From Clostridiales bacterium (GTDB taxonomy: Bacteria > Bacillota > Clostridia > Oscillospirales > Acutalibacteraceae), in contig DXXH01000005.1 of assembly GCA_019416395.1 (NCBI GenBank), positions 9,852 through 54,773 of the forward strand: 44,922 nucleotides of DNA, written 5' to 3'. The position numbers and the translations under genes are program-made. Of the stretch, positions 32,499 to 41,722 are shown in pieces. Under the pieces are notes generated by a model, which was given only the letters and a program-made list of their open reading frames with translations, did no database searches and was not told where the DNA came from. The stretch's first letter is position 1; every line of letters starts with the position of its first letter.

Positions 32499-33986
32499 TT
32501 ACACCAGCTCCCCACTGATGGGATCTCCCCCCTCGGGGAAAGCAAAATTGGAATGGATCCCCACGGTGAACTTCCCGCCGGTAAAGTGGAAATCCAGCTT
32601 CTTAGTCAGGCAGGTCTCCGTCCAACGGCAGACGATCTGAAATGTATCCTCGGTCAACCAGGAACCGCTGGTCACCAGCAGCTGTGTCTGGTCCTGAGGA
32701 GACTTCACCAGGTTGGTGAACCGCCCGCCATAGGTGGGAACCCGAATGGCTACCGTTTCCCCTTGGGGAGTGGTCACATTCCATACGCAGCCGTAATTGT
32801 CAAAATCCAAGGAAAACTCCTGAACCTTGATGATGTCCCCCTTGCCCATAAAGCTTGCCATCTCCGGGGAAAGAGTACCGCTGGTCACCTTGTATTTCTT
32901 CCCGTCGATTTCCCCCATCTTGGGGCTGAAGGGATTGTACGCCGGATTGGGCACATTCAGCCGCGCCAGCTTGTGGGTCAGGTCACCGTGCGCTTCCGGA
33001 TTCTCCGCCAGATCCCCGTTGCCGATCTTCTCCAGAAAATCCCAGGTCAGATCCAGGGTGTTCTGGGCCCAGTGGGCGCCTACCGCTGTTTCGGTGATGG
33101 CGATAATCATGTCCTGCTCAGGACACACGATGGTGAACTGTCCCATGGCCCCATCGGCCCGGTACACCCCTTTGGGTTTGCACATCCAGATCTGGAACCC
33201 ATAGCCCAAAAAATTGTCAAAAGCCTCTGGGTTATTGATGGACTCGGTAGCGGACTGGTTTTGAACCGAGGTGGCCAGCTTCACATAGTCTTCCGCCAGA
33301 ATCCGCTCCCCTTCCCACACGCCGCCATCGGCGTACAGCTTCATCAGCCGCAGGTTATCCTCCAGGGTGGCCAGCAGTCCGCCCCCGCCTGTTTCCATGC
33401 CGTCCGCCATGCAGTACCACCGGAGATTGTCCGGATCGATCCCGATCTTGCGGAACAGCCGCTTGGTCAAAAACTCATGCAAGCCCTCGCCGGTTTTCTT
33501 CCGCACGATGGCCCCCAGCATGGTGGAACCCGTGGAATTGTACATAAAGGTGGTGCCGGGCTCATGGTTCACGGGAATGTGCAGGAAATCCCGAATCCAA
33601 TGCTCTGAGTTCCGGGGCATTTCGTCCATACCGCAACCCATGCACAGCACGTCCCGCACGGTGAGCTTTTTCAGATTCTCGCTGGGGTTTTCCGGGGATT
33701 CTTCCGGAAAAATGTCGATCAACCGCTCGTCCAGCTTCAAAATCCCCTCGGTATAGGCAATCCCCACCGCGGTGGCGGCATAGGTCTTGGTGTGGGACTG
33801 CAGGCCATGACGCAGGTTGGGCGCGTAAGGCGCCCACCAGCCCTCGGCGCAGATCTTGCCGTGACGCATAATCATCAAACCGTGCATTTCCGTGGTAGTA
33901 CGTTCCAGGGTGTCAATATAGTGGAGAATATCCTGGCTGTGAATCCCCACCGACTCCGGCGTAACTCGCTCAAATTCTTTTCTCAT
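32499..33986 (-). CDS. Serine hydrolase of the beta-lactamase/PF00144 family
   Basis: 495 residues. The nucleophile motif S-H-T-K is at Ser64-Lys67, and Y-N-S-T-G at Tyr149 stands in for the class C Y-x-N motif. A G-G-G-G-L-L-A-T stretch and an A-D-G-A-M-G-Q element near the third active-site wall follow. There is no signal peptide or membrane segment, so it is probably cytoplasmic. The last ~110 residues form a second beta-rich domain seen in some members. Activity could be esterase, peptidase or amidase; true beta-lactamase action is unlikely. It converges on hydG and diverges from the ABC fusion gene. Confidence 0.88.
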   Translation of the reverse strand: MRKEFERVTPESVGIHSQDILHYIDTLERTTTEMHGLMIMRHGKICAEGWWAPYAPNLRHGLQSHTKTYAATAVGIAYTEGILKLDERLIDIFPEESPENPSENLKKLTVRDVLCMGCGMDEMPRNSEHWIRDFLHIPVNHEPGTTFMYNSTGSTMLGAIVRKKTGEGLHEFLTKRLFRKIGIDPDNLRWYCMADGMETGGGGLLATLEDNLRLMKLYADGGVWEGERILAEDYVKLATSVQNQSATESINNPEAFDNFLGYGFQIWMCKPKGVYRADGAMGQFTIVCPEQDMIIAITETAVGAHWAQNTLDLTWDFLEKIGNGDLAENPEAHGDLTHKLARLNVPNPAYNPFSPKMGEIDGKKYKVTSGTLSPEMASFMGKGDIIKVQEFSLDFDNYGCVWNVTTPQGETVAIRVPTYGGRFTNLVKSPQDQTQLLVTSGSWLTEDTFQIVCRWTETCLTKKLDFHFTGGKFTVGIHSNFAFPEGGDPISGELV

Positions 33987-34036
33987 CGGTCAAACGCCCT
34001 CTTTCTATGAAAAACTCTAGTTTCGCAAATCATCTG

Positions 34037-34049
34037 GGCGCCTGGCGCC
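34037..34049. promoter_or_regulatory. 13-bp palindrome upstream of the serine hydrolase
   Basis: GGCGCC-T-GGCGCC lies about 50 bases before the hydrolase start, next to a TATATC that could be a -10 on the minus strand. No good -35 was found. The 282-base gap 33987-34268 holds nothing else I can name except the promoter at 34171-34179. Confidence 0.35.
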
Positions 34050-34170
34050 AAGATATAGTATCCATGATAGCATCTTTCCACGAATTTCTCCACACCCTTT
34101 TTTCTTCTTTTCCTTTTCCCGCGTTCTTCTTCCCGGTTCACGGTTTCGTCATATATTTTTTTGAAAATTG

Positions 34171-34179
34171 TGGTATACT
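34171..34179 (+). promoter_or_regulatory. Extended -10 promoter of the ABC-FtsX gene
   Basis: TG, one base, then TATACT (34174-34179), the same TGTGG context as the hydG promoter. No -35 with correct spacing is visible. The start would be near 34186, about 80 bases before the ATG. Confidence 0.45.
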
Positions 34180-34268
34180 AAAATGCTATATTGGAAAGTT
34201 TTCCGTCCCTTTTTTGGGCGGGCGTCCCTATACTATTTAATATGTAGAAAGAAGGAGCCCTTCATCTT

Positions 34269-37200
34269 ATGTTGGAACTGAAACACATCACAAAGGAGTA
34301 CCCCGCCGGCGGCCAGCCGGTAGAGGCTCTGAAAGGCGTGGACCTGCAATTCCGGGAAAGCGAGTTCGTCTCCATTCTGGGGCCTTCGGGCTGCGGAAAA
34401 ACCACCCTGCTCAACATCATTGGCGGCCTGGACCAGTACACCTCTGGGGATCTGGTCATCAACGGCCGGTCCACCAAGGACTTTAAGGACCGGGATTGGG
34501 ACGCTTACCGAAACCACTCCATTGGCTTTGTCTTTCAAAGCTATAACCTGATCCCCCACCAAACCGTGCTTCAAAACGTGGAGCTGGCCCTGACCCTTTC
34601 CGGCGTTTCCAAGGGGGAGCGCCGCCGCCGGGCCAAGGAAGCCCTGGAACAAGTGGGCCTGGGCAGCCAGCTCCGGAAACGGCCCAGCGAAATGTCCGGC
34701 GGCAAAATGCAGCGGGTGGCCATCGCCCGGGCCATTGTCAATGACCCAGACATCATTCTGGCCGACGAGCCCACTGGCGCCCTGGACACGGAAACCAGCA
34801 TTCAGGTCATGGAAATCCTCAAGGAGATCTCCAAAGACCGCCTAGTGGTCATGGTCACCCACAACCCAGACCTGGCCCAGCAGTATTCCACCCGGATCGT
34901 CCGCATGCTGGACGGGGAAGTCACCGGGGATACCGCCCCCCTGTCTCCCGAAGAGGCCCAGCGGGAACGGGCCCAGTCCTCGGAAAAGGCGGAAGCTGCC
35001 CGGAAAGTGAAACGGCCATCCATGTCCTTTGCCACGTCCTTCACCCTGTCCCTGAAAAACCTGTTTACCAAAAAGGGGCGCACTGCGTTGACCTCTTTTG
35101 CCGGCAGCATCGGCATTATCGGCATTGCTTTGATCTATGCCGTCAGCCAGGGCACCACCTCTTACATCGACGCCATTCAAGAGGACACCCTCTCTTCCTA
35201 CCCCTTGACTCTGGAAGCCCAGACCATGGATTTGGGCTCTTTGATGGAAGAGTTCATTGATGCCGCCCAATCCGACGGAGACCATGACATGGACAGCGTC
35301 TACGAAAAGCCCATGGTGTACAACATGGTCAACGCACTAAGCGCCGCCGACACCATTGAAAATGACCTGCGCTCCTTCAAGGAGTATCTGGAAAAACGCC
35401 GGGCCGATCCGGAAGACCCTCTGTACAGCGCCATCAGCGGCGTGCAGTACACCTATGACACCCAGCTTCTGGTGTATACGGAAACAGTGGACGGCGCCAT
35501 TCTTCATTCCGATTCCCAAGAGCTGATGGAAGACCTGCTCCGGGAATATTTCGGCATCGACATGAGCTCCATGAACGACCTGCAGGACAGCTACGGCGGC
35601 ATGAGCGCCCTGTCCTCTCTGTCCCCCTCGGGCAGTTCCATGGTGCTGTGGCAGGAAATGCTCTCCGGGGACGACGGGGCGCTGATCAGCCCCTTACTGG
35701 AAAGCCAGTACGACCTGGTGTACGGTTCCTGGCCCAACGACTACAACGAGGTGGTGTTGGTGCTGGACGAAAACAACGAGCTGGACGACATGGCCCTGTA
35801 CGCCCTGGGCCTAAAGCCCCAGGAAGAAATGGACGCCATTATGCAGGCGGCGGTGGACCAGACCGAAGTGGAGCTGGATTCCCAAAACTGGAGCTATGAG
35901 GACATCTGTTCCCGGGAATACCGGACCATTCTGAACTCCGACTGCTACGCCTTTGACGAGGCAAGCGGCCTTTACACCGATCTGCGGGACACCGACGCGG
36001 GCCTGCGCTACCTGTACGACAACGGTATCCCCTTGAAGGTGTCCGGGATCATCCGCCCCAATGAGAACGCTTCCGCCCACATGCTTTCCGGGTCCATCGG
36101 CTACACCAGCGCCCTGACGGAATACATGGCCCAACAGGCGGCGGACTCCCCTGCGGTACAGGCTCAGCTGGACGACCCCAACAAGGACATCTTCACCGGC
36201 CTGCCCTTCCAGGAAACCACCGGGGATCTGACCGCTGAGGAAAAGGAAGCCGCTTTCCGGGAATATGTTTCCCTGTTGGACGAATCGGGCAAGGCGGAAA
36301 CCTATCTGGCCATTCAGAGCATTCCCACCCAGGAACAGGTGGACGAAGCGGTGAGCCAATCCACCGGGTCCATGGACCGGGCCCAGATGGAAGAATCCCT
36401 TTCCACGGCCCTCACTTCCCAGGCGGGCTTGGACGAGGGGGAAGTGAAAGACTATGTGTCCTCTATGAGTGACCAGGAGCTTTCCGACCTGTTTACCCAG
36501 ATGGCAGAAGAGCAGTACCGGGCCCAGTACGCTGCCGGAGTCCAGGAACAGATGGCGGGCATGGATACGGCCCAGCTGGCCGCCGCTCTGGACGCCGCCA
36601 TGGAGACCTACACCACGGACCAGTGCGGGGTATATTACGACCAGGCGCTGACCTTCTCCGACTCCACCTATGAGGACAACCTGAAAACGCTGGGGTACGT
36701 GGATTTGGACGACCCGGCCACCATCAATATGTATGCCGCCTCTTTTGAGGATAAGGACGTGATCGAGCAAGCCATCGCCGATTACAACGACTCTGTGGAC
36801 GATTTACAGCAGATCCAGTACACCGACTATATTGGCCTGATGATGTCTTCCATCACTACCATCATCAACGCCATCACCTATGTGCTCATCGCCTTTGTGG
36901 CGGTCTCCCTGGTGGTTTCTTCCATCATGATCGGGGTCATCACCTTGATTTCCGTCCAGGAACGCACCAAGGAAATCGGCATTCTCCGGGCCATCGGCGC
37001 GTCGAAACGGAATGTATCCCGGATGTTCAACGCCGAGACCATCATCATCGGATTTGCGTCCGGCGCCTTGGGCGTAATTATCACCGGGCTGTTGTGTATC
37101 CCCATCAACCTCATTCTTCACAACGTTACCGGGATTCAGACCCTCAACGCGTATCTGCCCCCCCAGGTGGCCCTGATCTTGATCCTCATCAGCACCGGGC

Positions 37201-37277
37201 TGACGCTCTTCTCCGGAATTATCCCCTCTCGCAGCGCCGCCAAAAAAGACCCTGTGGTGGCCCTGCGCACGGAATGA
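34269..37277 (+). CDS. ABC transporter, ATPase fused to FtsX-type permease
   Basis: 1002 residues. The N-terminal ATPase (1-~235) has Walker A G-P-S-G-C-G-K-T-T (~38-46), signature M-S-G-G-K (~142) and Walker B with the catalytic Glu (I-I-L-A-D-E-P-T-G, ~162). A first membrane helix is at ~275-295, followed by a ~570-residue extracellular domain that is acidic and rich in Gln/Asp. Three membrane helices (~868-990) complete an FtsX/MacB-type permease with the E-R-T-K-E-I-G-I-L-R-A-I-G loop. Such proteins couple ATP hydrolysis to mechanical work on extracytoplasmic partners or to lipid/peptide handling. There is no adjacent two-component system or MacA partner. AAGGAG is 11-12 bases before the ATG. 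Confidence 0.92.
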   Translation: MLELKHITKEYPAGGQPVEALKGVDLQFRESEFVSILGPSGCGKTTLLNIIGGLDQYTSGDLVINGRSTKDFKDRDWDAYRNHSIGFVFQSYNLIPHQTVLQNVELALTLSGVSKGERRRRAKEALEQVGLGSQLRKRPSEMSGGKMQRVAIARAIVNDPDIILADEPTGALDTETSIQVMEILKEISKDRLVVMVTHNPDLAQQYSTRIVRMLDGEVTGDTAPLSPEEAQRERAQSSEKAEAARKVKRPSMSFATSFTLSLKNLFTKKGRTALTSFAGSIGIIGIALIYAVSQGTTSYIDAIQEDTLSSYPLTLEAQTMDLGSLMEEFIDAAQSDGDHDMDSVYEKPMVYNMVNALSAADTIENDLRSFKEYLEKRRADPEDPLYSAISGVQYTYDTQLLVYTETVDGAILHSDSQELMEDLLREYFGIDMSSMNDLQDSYGGMSALSSLSPSGSSMVLWQEMLSGDDGALISPLLESQYDLVYGSWPNDYNEVVLVLDENNELDDMALYALGLKPQEEMDAIMQAAVDQTEVELDSQNWSYEDICSREYRTILNSDCYAFDEASGLYTDLRDTDAGLRYLYDNGIPLKVSGIIRPNENASAHMLSGSIGYTSALTEYMAQQAADSPAVQAQLDDPNKDIFTGLPFQETTGDLTAEEKEAAFREYVSLLDESGKAETYLAIQSIPTQEQVDEAVSQSTGSMDRAQMEESLSTALTSQAGLDEGEVKDYVSSMSDQELSDLFTQMAEEQYRAQYAAGVQEQMAGMDTAQLAAALDAAMETYTTDQCGVYYDQALTFSDSTYEDNLKTLGYVDLDDPATINMYAASFEDKDVIEQAIADYNDSVDDLQQIQYTDYIGLMMSSITTIINAITYVLIAFVAVSLVVSSIMIGVITLISVQERTKEIGILRAIGASKRNVSRMFNAETIIIGFASGALGVIITGLLCIPINLILHNVTGIQTLNAYLPPQVALILILISTGLTLFSGIIPSRSAAKKDPVVALRTE

Positions 37278-37300
37278 CCTGCACTTTGTAAAAAGGGAAA

Positions 37301-37347
37301 TCCCCCCGGATGGGGGACTCCTGGGAAACAACCCCAGAACCCAGGAG
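37301..37347 (+). other. Two adjacent hairpins after the ABC-FtsX gene
   Basis: TCCCCC (37301-37306) with GGGGGA (37312-37317), then CTCCTGGG (37318-37325) with CCCAGGAG (37340-37347). Neither has a T-run, so they may protect the 3' end rather than terminate. Confidence 0.45.
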
Positions 37348-37432
37348 CAAGCCCGAACTCCCGGGAAACGTACGTCCCAGAATGTAAAACCAGTCCTGCA
37401 AAACCATATTTGCCCAGCACGCCTGAAAGCCT

Positions 37433-37452
37433 GGGGGATCTTCTCGTCCCCC
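37433..37452 (+). other. Hairpin in the nitroreductase leader
   Basis: GGGGGA (37433-37438) pairs with TCCCCC (37447-37452) around an 8-base loop, about 40 bases before the nitroreductase start. The arms match those at 37301-37317, so the two hairpins could exchange partners. No promoter was recognised in 37278-37495, so co-transcription with the ABC gene is possible. Confidence 0.4.
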
Positions 37453-37495
37453 GGTTTCCCACGGCGGCCATCTCTCACGTGAAAGGAAGATCCAC

Positions 37496-38023
37496 ATGGA
37501 AACCATCGACTTTCTTCAGCTGGCCCGGAACCGGTACTCGGTCCGGAGCTTCCAAAAGCAGCCTGTGTCCCGAGAAGACCTGGAAAAGATCCTCCTGGCA
37601 GGCCAGCTGGCCCCCACCGGGTGCAACAACCAGCCCTTCCGGGTGCTGGTGATCCAAGGGGAAGAAGCGCTGGAAAACCTGCGCCCCTGTACCCGCTGCC
37701 ATTTTGACGCCCCCACTGTCCTGTTGGTTTGCTCCAGCCTGACGGAGTGCTGGAAGCGCCCCTACGACGGCAAACTGTCCGGGGATATAGACGCCAGCAT
37801 CGTCGCCACCCACATGATGCTGGAAGCAGCCGCCCTGGGGGTGGGAAGCTGCTGGGTGATGCACTTCAACCCTTCCAAACTCCGGGAAGCCTTTTCCATT
37901 CCCCCGGAGCTGGAACCGGTGGCCTTGCTGCCTATGGGCTACCCTGCCCCGGACGCAAAGCCCCTGCCCCTTCACACCCAAACCCGTCCCTTAGAAGAGC
38001 TGGTGTTCACCGGCCATTTTTAA
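37496..38023 (+). CDS. Nitroreductase-family FMN oxidoreductase
   Basis: 175 residues. The N-terminal N-R-Y-S-V-R-S-F motif binds the FMN phosphate; A-P-T-G-C-N-N-Q-P and the late A-A-A-L-G-V-G-S-C-W are family features. It belongs to the short clostridial group and would use NAD(P)H to reduce nitro or flavin substrates, substrate unknown. GAAAGGAAG precedes the ATG. It is followed at once by a perfect terminator. Confidence 0.9.
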   Translation: METIDFLQLARNRYSVRSFQKQPVSREDLEKILLAGQLAPTGCNNQPFRVLVIQGEEALENLRPCTRCHFDAPTVLLVCSSLTECWKRPYDGKLSGDIDASIVATHMMLEAAALGVGSCWVMHFNPSKLREAFSIPPELEPVALLPMGYPAPDAKPLPLHTQTRPLEELVFTGHF

Positions 38024-38038
38024 ACCGGGCAAAGCCAT

Positions 38039-38076
38039 AAAAACAGCGCCGTCTGCAAAGACGGCGCTGTTTGTTT
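38039..38076. terminator. Bidirectional terminator between nitroreductase and MATE genes
   Basis: A 14-bp perfect stem, AAACAGCGCCGTCT (38041-38054) with its complement at 38059-38072 around GCAA, followed by G-TTTT. It serves both converging genes. Confidence 0.92.
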
Positions 38077-38084
38077 TCGCACGC

Positions 38085-39491
38085 TTAGGACACCTGGGAA
38101 GGCTCCTGGGGAGATGGCGTTTCCGGCCGCTGGTAGAGCCGGTCCCACTTTCGGAACAGCCGGGCCAGAACCACCACCGCGGCCACGCAGAGAATGATCT
38201 CCGCGGAGAACTGGGCGTAGGCCAGGCCGTACAGGGGGAACAAGGCATTCAGGATAAACAGGGCGGGAATCTCCAGGACCACCTTCCGGAGCAGGGCAAA
38301 CAAGAAGGCGTTTTTGCCCAAGCCTGTGGCCTGGAATACGCCCACCGCCAGGAAATCCATGGCCAAAAAGGGCATGCCAAGACAAAATCCCCGTAAAAAC
38401 CGGGAGCCGTATTCCACAATCTGGGGGTCCTTCATGAACAGGCTCACCCACATGTGCGCCCCTACATAGTAGACGATTTCCATGAAGATCAGGAACACAA
38501 TGGCAATCCGGGCGGCAAAGAAAAAGGTCTTTTTCAGCCGTTTGATGTTCCCACTGGCAAAGTTGTAGCTGATCAGGGGCATGATCCCTTGGGACAGGCC
38601 CAGGGCAATCTGCACCGTCACCGAATTGATCTTCTGGGTGATGCCCATGGCCGCCACTGCGTTGGACCCAAACCCGGAAGTGAAATTGTTGAGCACGCTC
38701 ATGCCGGTAACGTTCAGCAGGTTCTGAATGGAAGCGGGAATCCCCACCGCGCACACACCCAGGACGATCTGCTTGCGGAACCCAAACATGGAAGGCTTGA
38801 TACACACATAGGTTTTCCCCCGCTTGCAGTAGAGCAGGGTGAAAAAATACAGGCAGGCGACACAGTTGGACAGGAAGGTGGCCAGGCCGGCTCCCGCCGC
38901 CCCCAGATTCAGCCCCCAGGGCAGGATAAAGAAGGGGTCCAGCAATATGTTCAGGAAACAGCCGCTCATGGTGCCGATGCTGGCGTGCATGGCCGAGCCT
39001 TCCGCCCGGACCAGATAGGCCATGACCACGTTGAGAATGGCCGGCACCGCCCCAAAGGTCACCGTCCAACGGGCATAGGCTTTGGTGGCGTCTAAGGTTT
39101 CCGGCGTACCGCCCAGCAAGGTCAACAGCGGCCCCTGGAAAACGGTGTACGCCACGGAAAACAGCAGCCCTGCCAAAATGGCGCAGTAAAAGCCGAAGGC
39201 GGAGCTCCGGTACACGGTGTCGTAATCCTTTTTGCCCAGGGAACGGCTCATCATACTGGAACTGCCCACGCCAAACAGGTTATTCACCGCATTGAACGCC
39301 AGCAGCAACGGCGCCGCCAGGGTCACCGCCGCATTCTGCACCGCGTCGTTGAGCATGCCCACAAAATAGGTGTCCGCCAGGTTGTAAAGCACCATCACCA
39401 GGGAACTGAGCACGGTGGGCACCGCCAGCTTCACCACCGCCCGGGGTACCGGCATTCGCTCAAATATTTCTGTCTTCTGGGTATCTTCCAT
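38085..39491 (-). CDS. MATE-family efflux transporter
   Basis: 468 residues from the preferred ATG, with about twelve membrane segments in two homologous halves (NorM/DinF-like MATE fold; L-Y-N-L-A-D-T-Y-F-V-G-M-L-N in helix 1-2). It exports cationic compounds using an ion gradient. The annotated frame can extend to 39536, but GGGAGG lies 7 bases before the ATG at 39491 and the extension would run through a stable hairpin. Confidence 0.95.
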   Translation of the reverse strand: MEDTQKTEIFERMPVPRAVVKLAVPTVLSSLVMVLYNLADTYFVGMLNDAVQNAAVTLAAPLLLAFNAVNNLFGVGSSSMMSRSLGKKDYDTVYRSSAFGFYCAILAGLLFSVAYTVFQGPLLTLLGGTPETLDATKAYARWTVTFGAVPAILNVVMAYLVRAEGSAMHASIGTMSGCFLNILLDPFFILPWGLNLGAAGAGLATFLSNCVACLYFFTLLYCKRGKTYVCIKPSMFGFRKQIVLGVCAVGIPASIQNLLNVTGMSVLNNFTSGFGSNAVAAMGITQKINSVTVQIALGLSQGIMPLISYNFASGNIKRLKKTFFFAARIAIVFLIFMEIVYYVGAHMWVSLFMKDPQIVEYGSRFLRGFCLGMPFLAMDFLAVGVFQATGLGKNAFLFALLRKVVLEIPALFILNALFPLYGLAYAQFSAEIILCVAAVVVLARLFRKWDRLYQRPETPSPQEPSQVS

Positions 39492-39528
39492 GGCAAAACC
39501 TCCCATATCCTTCGGCGTAAAGGAAAAG

Positions 39529-39543
39529 GGGGCCAAAGGCCCC
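39529..39543 (-). other. Terminator-like hairpin in the MATE gene leader
   Basis: On the minus strand, GGGGCC (39543-39538), loop TTT, GGCCCC (39534-39529), then C-TTTT. It sits between the predicted transcript start (~39577) and the ribosome binding site, where an attenuator would lie. Confidence 0.5.
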
Positions 39544-39584
39544 TCTTCCTAAAACCACATTTCCCGCTCTTTTTGATTTTGTTT

Positions 39585-39613
39585 ATTATATCACAGATCT
39601 TTCTCCCCCGCAA
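39585..39613 (-). promoter_or_regulatory. MATE gene promoter
   Basis: On the minus strand: -35 TTGCGG (39613-39608), 17-base spacer, perfect -10 TATAAT (39590-39585) with TG one base before it. Confidence 0.7.
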
Positions 39614-39739
39614 GGTTTGTCCAAAACTGCCCTTGCTCCTCTCAGCGCCCTGGTTTCCCCCTCTGCCCCCTGCTTCTTTTCGCCAATTTTTCCCCTTCCG
39701 GTGAATATATTTTTTCCCCGGAAATTCCCCCGAAAACTC

Positions 39740-39768
39740 TTGACAAAGAAAACCATTTGCCTTAAAAT
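39740..39768 (+). promoter_or_regulatory. Promoter of the heterodimeric ABC exporter operon
   Basis: -35 TTGACA (39740-39745), 17-base spacer, -10 TAAAAT (39763-39768). The start is near 39775, leaving a ~190-nt leader. A weak TTAG-N8-CTAA inverted repeat overlaps the -10 end and start point, a possible repressor site. Confidence 0.72.
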
Positions 39769-39809
39769 TAGTTCGATACCTAACAAATATCTTTGATTCC
39801 CTTCCCGCG

Positions 39810-39874
39810 CCGTCCATGGACGGAATAAAAAGGTGGCAAACTCGCAGAAAAGCTTTCGCCGCCTTTCCATTCCC
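39810..39874 (+). other. Palindrome and stem in the ABC exporter leader
   Basis: CCGTCCATGGACGG (39810-39823) is a perfect 14-bp palindrome. Just after it AAAGGTGGC (39829-39837) can pair with GCCGCCTTT (39859-39867) with one G-T pair. These may regulate expression; no terminator T-run was seen. Confidence 0.4.
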
Positions 39875-39964
39875 CCGGACGGTTTTATGTGTTTGCGGGA
39901 GCCGGGTCTCCATGTATTCTTGGAGCTGGCGGGGAGAGACACTTTTGGAAAGGAAGGTTTTGCT

Positions 39965-41722
39965 ATGATAAAAACTCTGGCAAAAAGCATTCGGGAGTAC
40001 AAGAAGCCATCGATCCTGGCCCCCGTCTTCGTCACCGGGGAAGTGATAATGGAATGTATCCTCCCCTTCGTCATCGCCAACCTGGTCAACGAGATCCAAC
40101 GGGGAATCGCCATGCCCCGCCTGCTGACCTACGGCGTGGTTTTGATCGTCATGGCCGGTCTTTCCCTGGCCTTCGGCGCTTTGGCCGGTTCCGCCTGCGC
40201 CACCGCCAGCTGCGGCTTTGCCCGCAACCTGCGCAAGGACATGTTCTATAAGATCCAGGGCTATTCCTTCGAGAATATCGACCGGTTCTCCGTATCCAGT
40301 CTGGTGACCCGTCTGACTACCGATATCACCAACGTGCAGATGGCGTACATGATGATTATCCGCACCGCCATTCGTTGCCCTTTGATGCTGATCTTCTCTT
40401 TCGTCATGGGCTTTGTGATGGGCGGCAAAATGGCCTTCATTTTCCTGTTTACCATTCCCGTTCTGGGCGTGGGCCTGATTTTTGTCACCCGCAAAACCAT
40501 GCCCCTGTTCCGCCGGGTGTTCCGCAAATACGACGCTTTGAACGCCTCTGTCCAGGAGAATATCCGGGGCATGCGGGTGGTCAAATCCTATGTGCGGGAA
40601 GACTATGAAAAGAAAAAGTTCAACTTCGCTGCAGAAGATGTGAGAAAAGACTTCACCAAGGCCGAGCGTATCCTGGCTATCAACAACCCCCTGATGCAGT
40701 TCTGCGTCTACGCGGTTATGGTGTTTGTTCTTTCCTTCGGCTCCTACACGGTCATCACTTCTCAGGGCCTGGAGCTGGACGTGGGCCAGATGTCTTCCCT
40801 GCTGACCTACAGCTTCCAGATCCTCATGAGCCTGATGATGCTGTCCATGATTTTCGTCATGATCACCATGTCCCTGGAGTCTGCCGAGCGTATTGTGGCG
40901 GTGCTCAACGAGGAAAGCACTCTGCACAACCCGGAAAATCCCGTGATGGAAGTGAAGGACGGCTCCATCGACTTCAACCACGTGAACTTCAAGTATTCCA
41001 AGAAAGCTTCCCGCATGGCCCTGTCAGACATTGACCTGCATATCAAGTCCGGGGAGATCATCGGTATTCTGGGCGGCACAGGCTCTTCCAAGTCCAGCCT
41101 GATCCAGCTGATCCCCCGGCTGTACGACGCGACGGAAGGTTCCGTGGAAGTGGGCGGCGTGGACGTGCGCAACTATGACCTGGAAACCCTGCGCAACCAG
41201 GTGGCCGTGGTGCTGCAAAAGAACGAGCTGTTCTCCGGCACCATCAAGGATAACCTGCGCTGGGGCAACCCCAACGCCACCGACGAGGAGCTGGAAGAGG
41301 CCTGCCGCTTGTCCCAGGCAGACGAGTTTATCCAGCAGTTCCCCATGAAGTACGACACCTACATCGAGCAGGGCGGTTCCAACGTATCCGGCGGCCAGAA
41401 GCAGCGTCTCTGTATTGCCCGGGCCTTGCTGAAGCGTCCTAAGATCCTGATTCTGGACGACTCCACCAGCGCCGTGGATACCCGCACGGACGCTTTGATC
41501 CGCCAGGGCTTCCGGAAATTCATTCCCGAAACCACCAAGATCATCATCGCCCAGCGTGTGGCGTCTGTCCAGGACGCCGACCGGATCGTGGTGATGGACA
41601 ACGGTTCCATCAGCGCCGTGGGCACCCATGAAGAGCTTTTGAAAACCAGCGAGATCTACCGGGAAGTTTACACTTCCCAGAACAAGGCCAATTCCCAGAC
41701 AAAGGAGGTTGAGGCGCAATGA
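39965..41722 (+). CDS. ABC exporter half-transporter with degenerate ATPase site
   Basis: 585 residues: six membrane segments (~20-310), then an ATPase domain. Walker A reads G-G-T-G-S-S-K-S-S (~369), the signature is V-S-G-G-Q-K-Q-R, Walker B is L-I-L-D-D-S-T-S-A-V-D (~496) with Asp where the catalytic Glu should be, and the switch His is Gln (I-I-A-Q-R-V, ~528). This fits the impaired half of a heterodimeric exporter of the BmrC/TM287 type. GGAAGG lies 7 bases before the ATG at 39965; a longer in-frame start at 39833 lacks support. It overlaps the next gene by 4 bases, so the two halves are co-translated. Confidence 0.94.
   Translation: MIKTLAKSIREYKKPSILAPVFVTGEVIMECILPFVIANLVNEIQRGIAMPRLLTYGVVLIVMAGLSLAFGALAGSACATASCGFARNLRKDMFYKIQGYSFENIDRFSVSSLVTRLTTDITNVQMAYMMIIRTAIRCPLMLIFSFVMGFVMGGKMAFIFLFTIPVLGVGLIFVTRKTMPLFRRVFRKYDALNASVQENIRGMRVVKSYVREDYEKKKFNFAAEDVRKDFTKAERILAINNPLMQFCVYAVMVFVLSFGSYTVITSQGLELDVGQMSSLLTYSFQILMSLMMLSMIFVMITMSLESAERIVAVLNEESTLHNPENPVMEVKDGSIDFNHVNFKYSKKASRMALSDIDLHIKSGEIIGILGGTGSSKSSLIQLIPRLYDATEGSVEVGGVDVRNYDLETLRNQVAVVLQKNELFSGTIKDNLRWGNPNATDEELEEACRLSQADEFIQQFPMKYDTYIEQGGSNVSGGQKQRLCIARALLKRPKILILDDSTSAVDTRTDALIRQGFRKFIPETTKIIIAQRVASVQDADRIVVMDNGSISAVGTHEELLKTSEIYREVYTSQNKANSQTKEVEAQ

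Noticed and set aside
32499..33986. A secreted beta-lactamase
   Set aside because: There is no signal peptide, and the active-site pattern (S-x-x-K with Y-N-S) fits the broad PF00144 hydrolase group rather than a true beta-lactamase.
39833..39964. 44-codon N-terminal extension of the first ABC half-transporter
   Set aside because: The extension is not hydrophobic or family-like, and a good ribosome binding site precedes the ATG at 39965.
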